From assembly GCF_040403615.1 (NCBI RefSeq), contig NZ_JBBAKG010000020.1, positions 14,687 through 78,686 of the forward strand: a DNA stretch of 64,000 nt, written 5' to 3'. The notes below the pieces were generated by a model, which searched no databases, was not told where the DNA came from, and saw only the letters and a program-made list of their open reading frames with translations. The DNA comes from Haliscomenobacter sp040403615 (lineage in GTDB: Bacteria; Bacteroidota; Bacteroidia; Chitinophagales; Saprospiraceae). A program made the translations under genes and the position numbers. How positions within the stretch are numbered: the stretch's first letter is position 1; every line of letters begins with the position of its first letter. Shown one piece after another: positions 63,074-64,000 of the stretch.

Positions 63074-63975
63074 GGCTTGATTTGCTTTTTTAGCTCTTCG
63101 ATTTGCCTTTGCAATTCAAGGTTTTTCTGGATTTCATCTTCTGCACGCTTCTTTTCTACTTCTGCGCGATTCTTCTCTTCAATCAGTAATTGATCCTTCT
63201 CGGCAATAATTTCATCTTTCTCGGCGGCTAACTTTTTCATTTCCCGATCAAAAATGCGATCTAACTCGTCCTCCAAATCCATATTGTCCCGAATTTCTTC
63301 ACTTGCGATTGCCCTACCCAAACGATCCAGCATTTTTTTGATCAAAGGATCATTGGTATCCCCTTGAAAATCCAATTGGTGTTGGTCATTCGTCGTTTGA
63401 TAGATGGGACTGAAGACCTGCAAAATGCGCTCCAGTTTTGAGCGTGCCTTGCGGGGCAACTTCCGGGCCTGAATCAGGTAAGAATCGTGGGTCAATAGCT
63501 CCACAAAATCCTCTTTAATTTCCAGTATTTCCTGTGTAACGACATCCCGGTACTCCCGGTTGATCTTGACCACTCCTGCATGGATGTTGTCAAGCGGAAA
63601 TCCTAAAAAATAAATCGAAATGATGGGCAAAGGGCGCTTCTCTGACTCACCTTTATCGTTGATTACGTCGTCTTCTTTGCGGTAATTGTCACCCAGGTAC
63701 CTCCGAAAGCGCATCACATCAAATGCTTTCTTGGCCTTTTGCAGCTCAATGAGTACTTTATGCAATTCGCCACTTTTATTCTTGATGATTGCTTTGAAAT
63801 CAAAGCGCAGAATGCTGATGCCTCCCCCTGACTTTTCAGTATCGGTTTCCTGTGGCTTCAACTCCAGACTCTGGATTTCCTCCCCCAGAATTGTAGACAG
63901 CAACTCCCGAGCAATCTCCACGTCCTCCAGCAGATATTTGAACACTACGTCATAGATGGGATTGGCAATGATCAT
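63070..63975 (-). CDS. PD-(D/E)XK nuclease-family transposase-like protein (Rpn-like)
   Basis: 301 residues. NPIYDVVFKYLLEDVEIARELL and ILRFDFKAIIKN with VLIELQKAKKAFD match the PDDEXK family of Rpn/transposase-related proteins (PF12784): the Asp and Glu-x-Gln of the nuclease core are present. Residues about 235-300 are a charged coiled coil. Members often occur in several copies per genome with uncertain function; some promote recombination. It overlaps the membrane protein gene by 4 nt. The upstream region ends at the window edge. Confidence 0.82.
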   Translation of the reverse strand: MIIANPIYDVVFKYLLEDVEIARELLSTILGEEIQSLELKPQETDTEKSGGGISILRFDFKAIIKNKSGELHKVLIELQKAKKAFDVMRFRRYLGDNYRKEDDVINDKGESEKRPLPIISIYFLGFPLDNIHAGVVKINREYRDVVTQEILEIKEDFVELLTHDSYLIQARKLPRKARSKLERILQVFSPIYQTTNDQHQLDFQGDTNDPLIKKMLDRLGRAIASEEIRDNMDLEDELDRIFDREMKKLAAEKDEIIAEKDQLLIEEKNRAEVEKKRAEDEIQKNLELQRQIEELKKQIKP

Positions 63976-64000
63976 ACCTGATTTTTTGTTTGATTTCTAT

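Noticed and set aside
1..64000. CRISPR arrays, insertion sequences, prophage, tRNA or rRNA genes
   Set aside because: Looked for regular spaced repeats, transposase motifs with terminal repeats and cloverleaf or rRNA signatures; none seen. The PD-(D/E)XK protein at 63070 is the only mobile-type protein.

Overview
The window is a chromosomal segment of a Bacteroidota member, most likely class Saprospiria (Haliscomenobacter/Lewinella-like). The basis is gene content: DUF3127 and DUF4292 proteins, a 31-residue AURKAIP1/COX24-type protein, fused aspartate kinase-homoserine dehydrogenase, BshA and mevalonate-pathway decarboxylase. Several promoters also carry the Bacteroidota -7 element TAnnTTTG, and Shine-Dalgarno sites are almost absent. 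There are no rRNA or tRNA genes, CRISPR arrays, insertion sequences or phage genes. One 100-N assembly gap (5823-5922) interrupts hflX.

Layout. 1-3.5 kb: a truncated OmpA-type lipoprotein gene divergent from uvrA. 3.5-13.1 kb: a leftward block of a sugar-kinase-like gene, a nucleotidyltransferase, hflX, an EnvC-like protein, a DUF4292 lipoprotein, a TPR protein, a second nucleotidyltransferase and pyruvate kinase. 13.3-19.2 kb: an ATP-grasp enzyme, a DUF3127 protein with an SSB-like tail, peroxiredoxin, an M23 peptidase, aat and a heme A synthase gene. 19.2-20.4 kb: an AT-rich intergenic region full of DnaA boxes, then a SRAP gene. 20.4-32.2 kb: Fic protein, alpha-oxoamine synthase, mvaD, M1 peptidase and the thrA-thrB-thrC operon. 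32.5-41.6 kb: serpin lipoprotein, DUF5682 protein, polA, a 48-residue lipoprotein, an RNase G/E gene and the small AURKAIP1/COX24 gene. 41.6-53.8 kb: TPR lipoprotein, HU, yicC-gmk-apaG, OmpA lipoprotein, a secreted protein of unknown role, a three-gene operon of exported proteins of unknown role, and Xaa-Pro aminopeptidase. 53.8-64 kb: erythromycin-esterase-like protein, rlmN, an ECF sigma factor with a probable anti-sigma factor, nadC, a Tat-exported TIM-barrel protein, a molybdopterin oxidoreductase, bshA and a PD-(D/E)XK protein.

The most informative structure is non-coding. Eight exact DnaA boxes (TTATNCACA, either strand) lie between 18.58 and 20.19 kb around the AT-rich intergenic region. 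Four ParB-type parS sites (TGTTCCACGTGGAACA or one base different) lie between 24.40 and 27.75 kb. Together they suggest that the window carries the replication origin and centromere region, although dnaA, parA and parB are not here and gene orientation does not clearly switch at the candidate origin.

Other points of interest are the three-gene exported-protein operon (47.5-52.3 kb), a probable anti-sigma factor without zinc ligands, very small genes that are easily missed, and several long palindromes.
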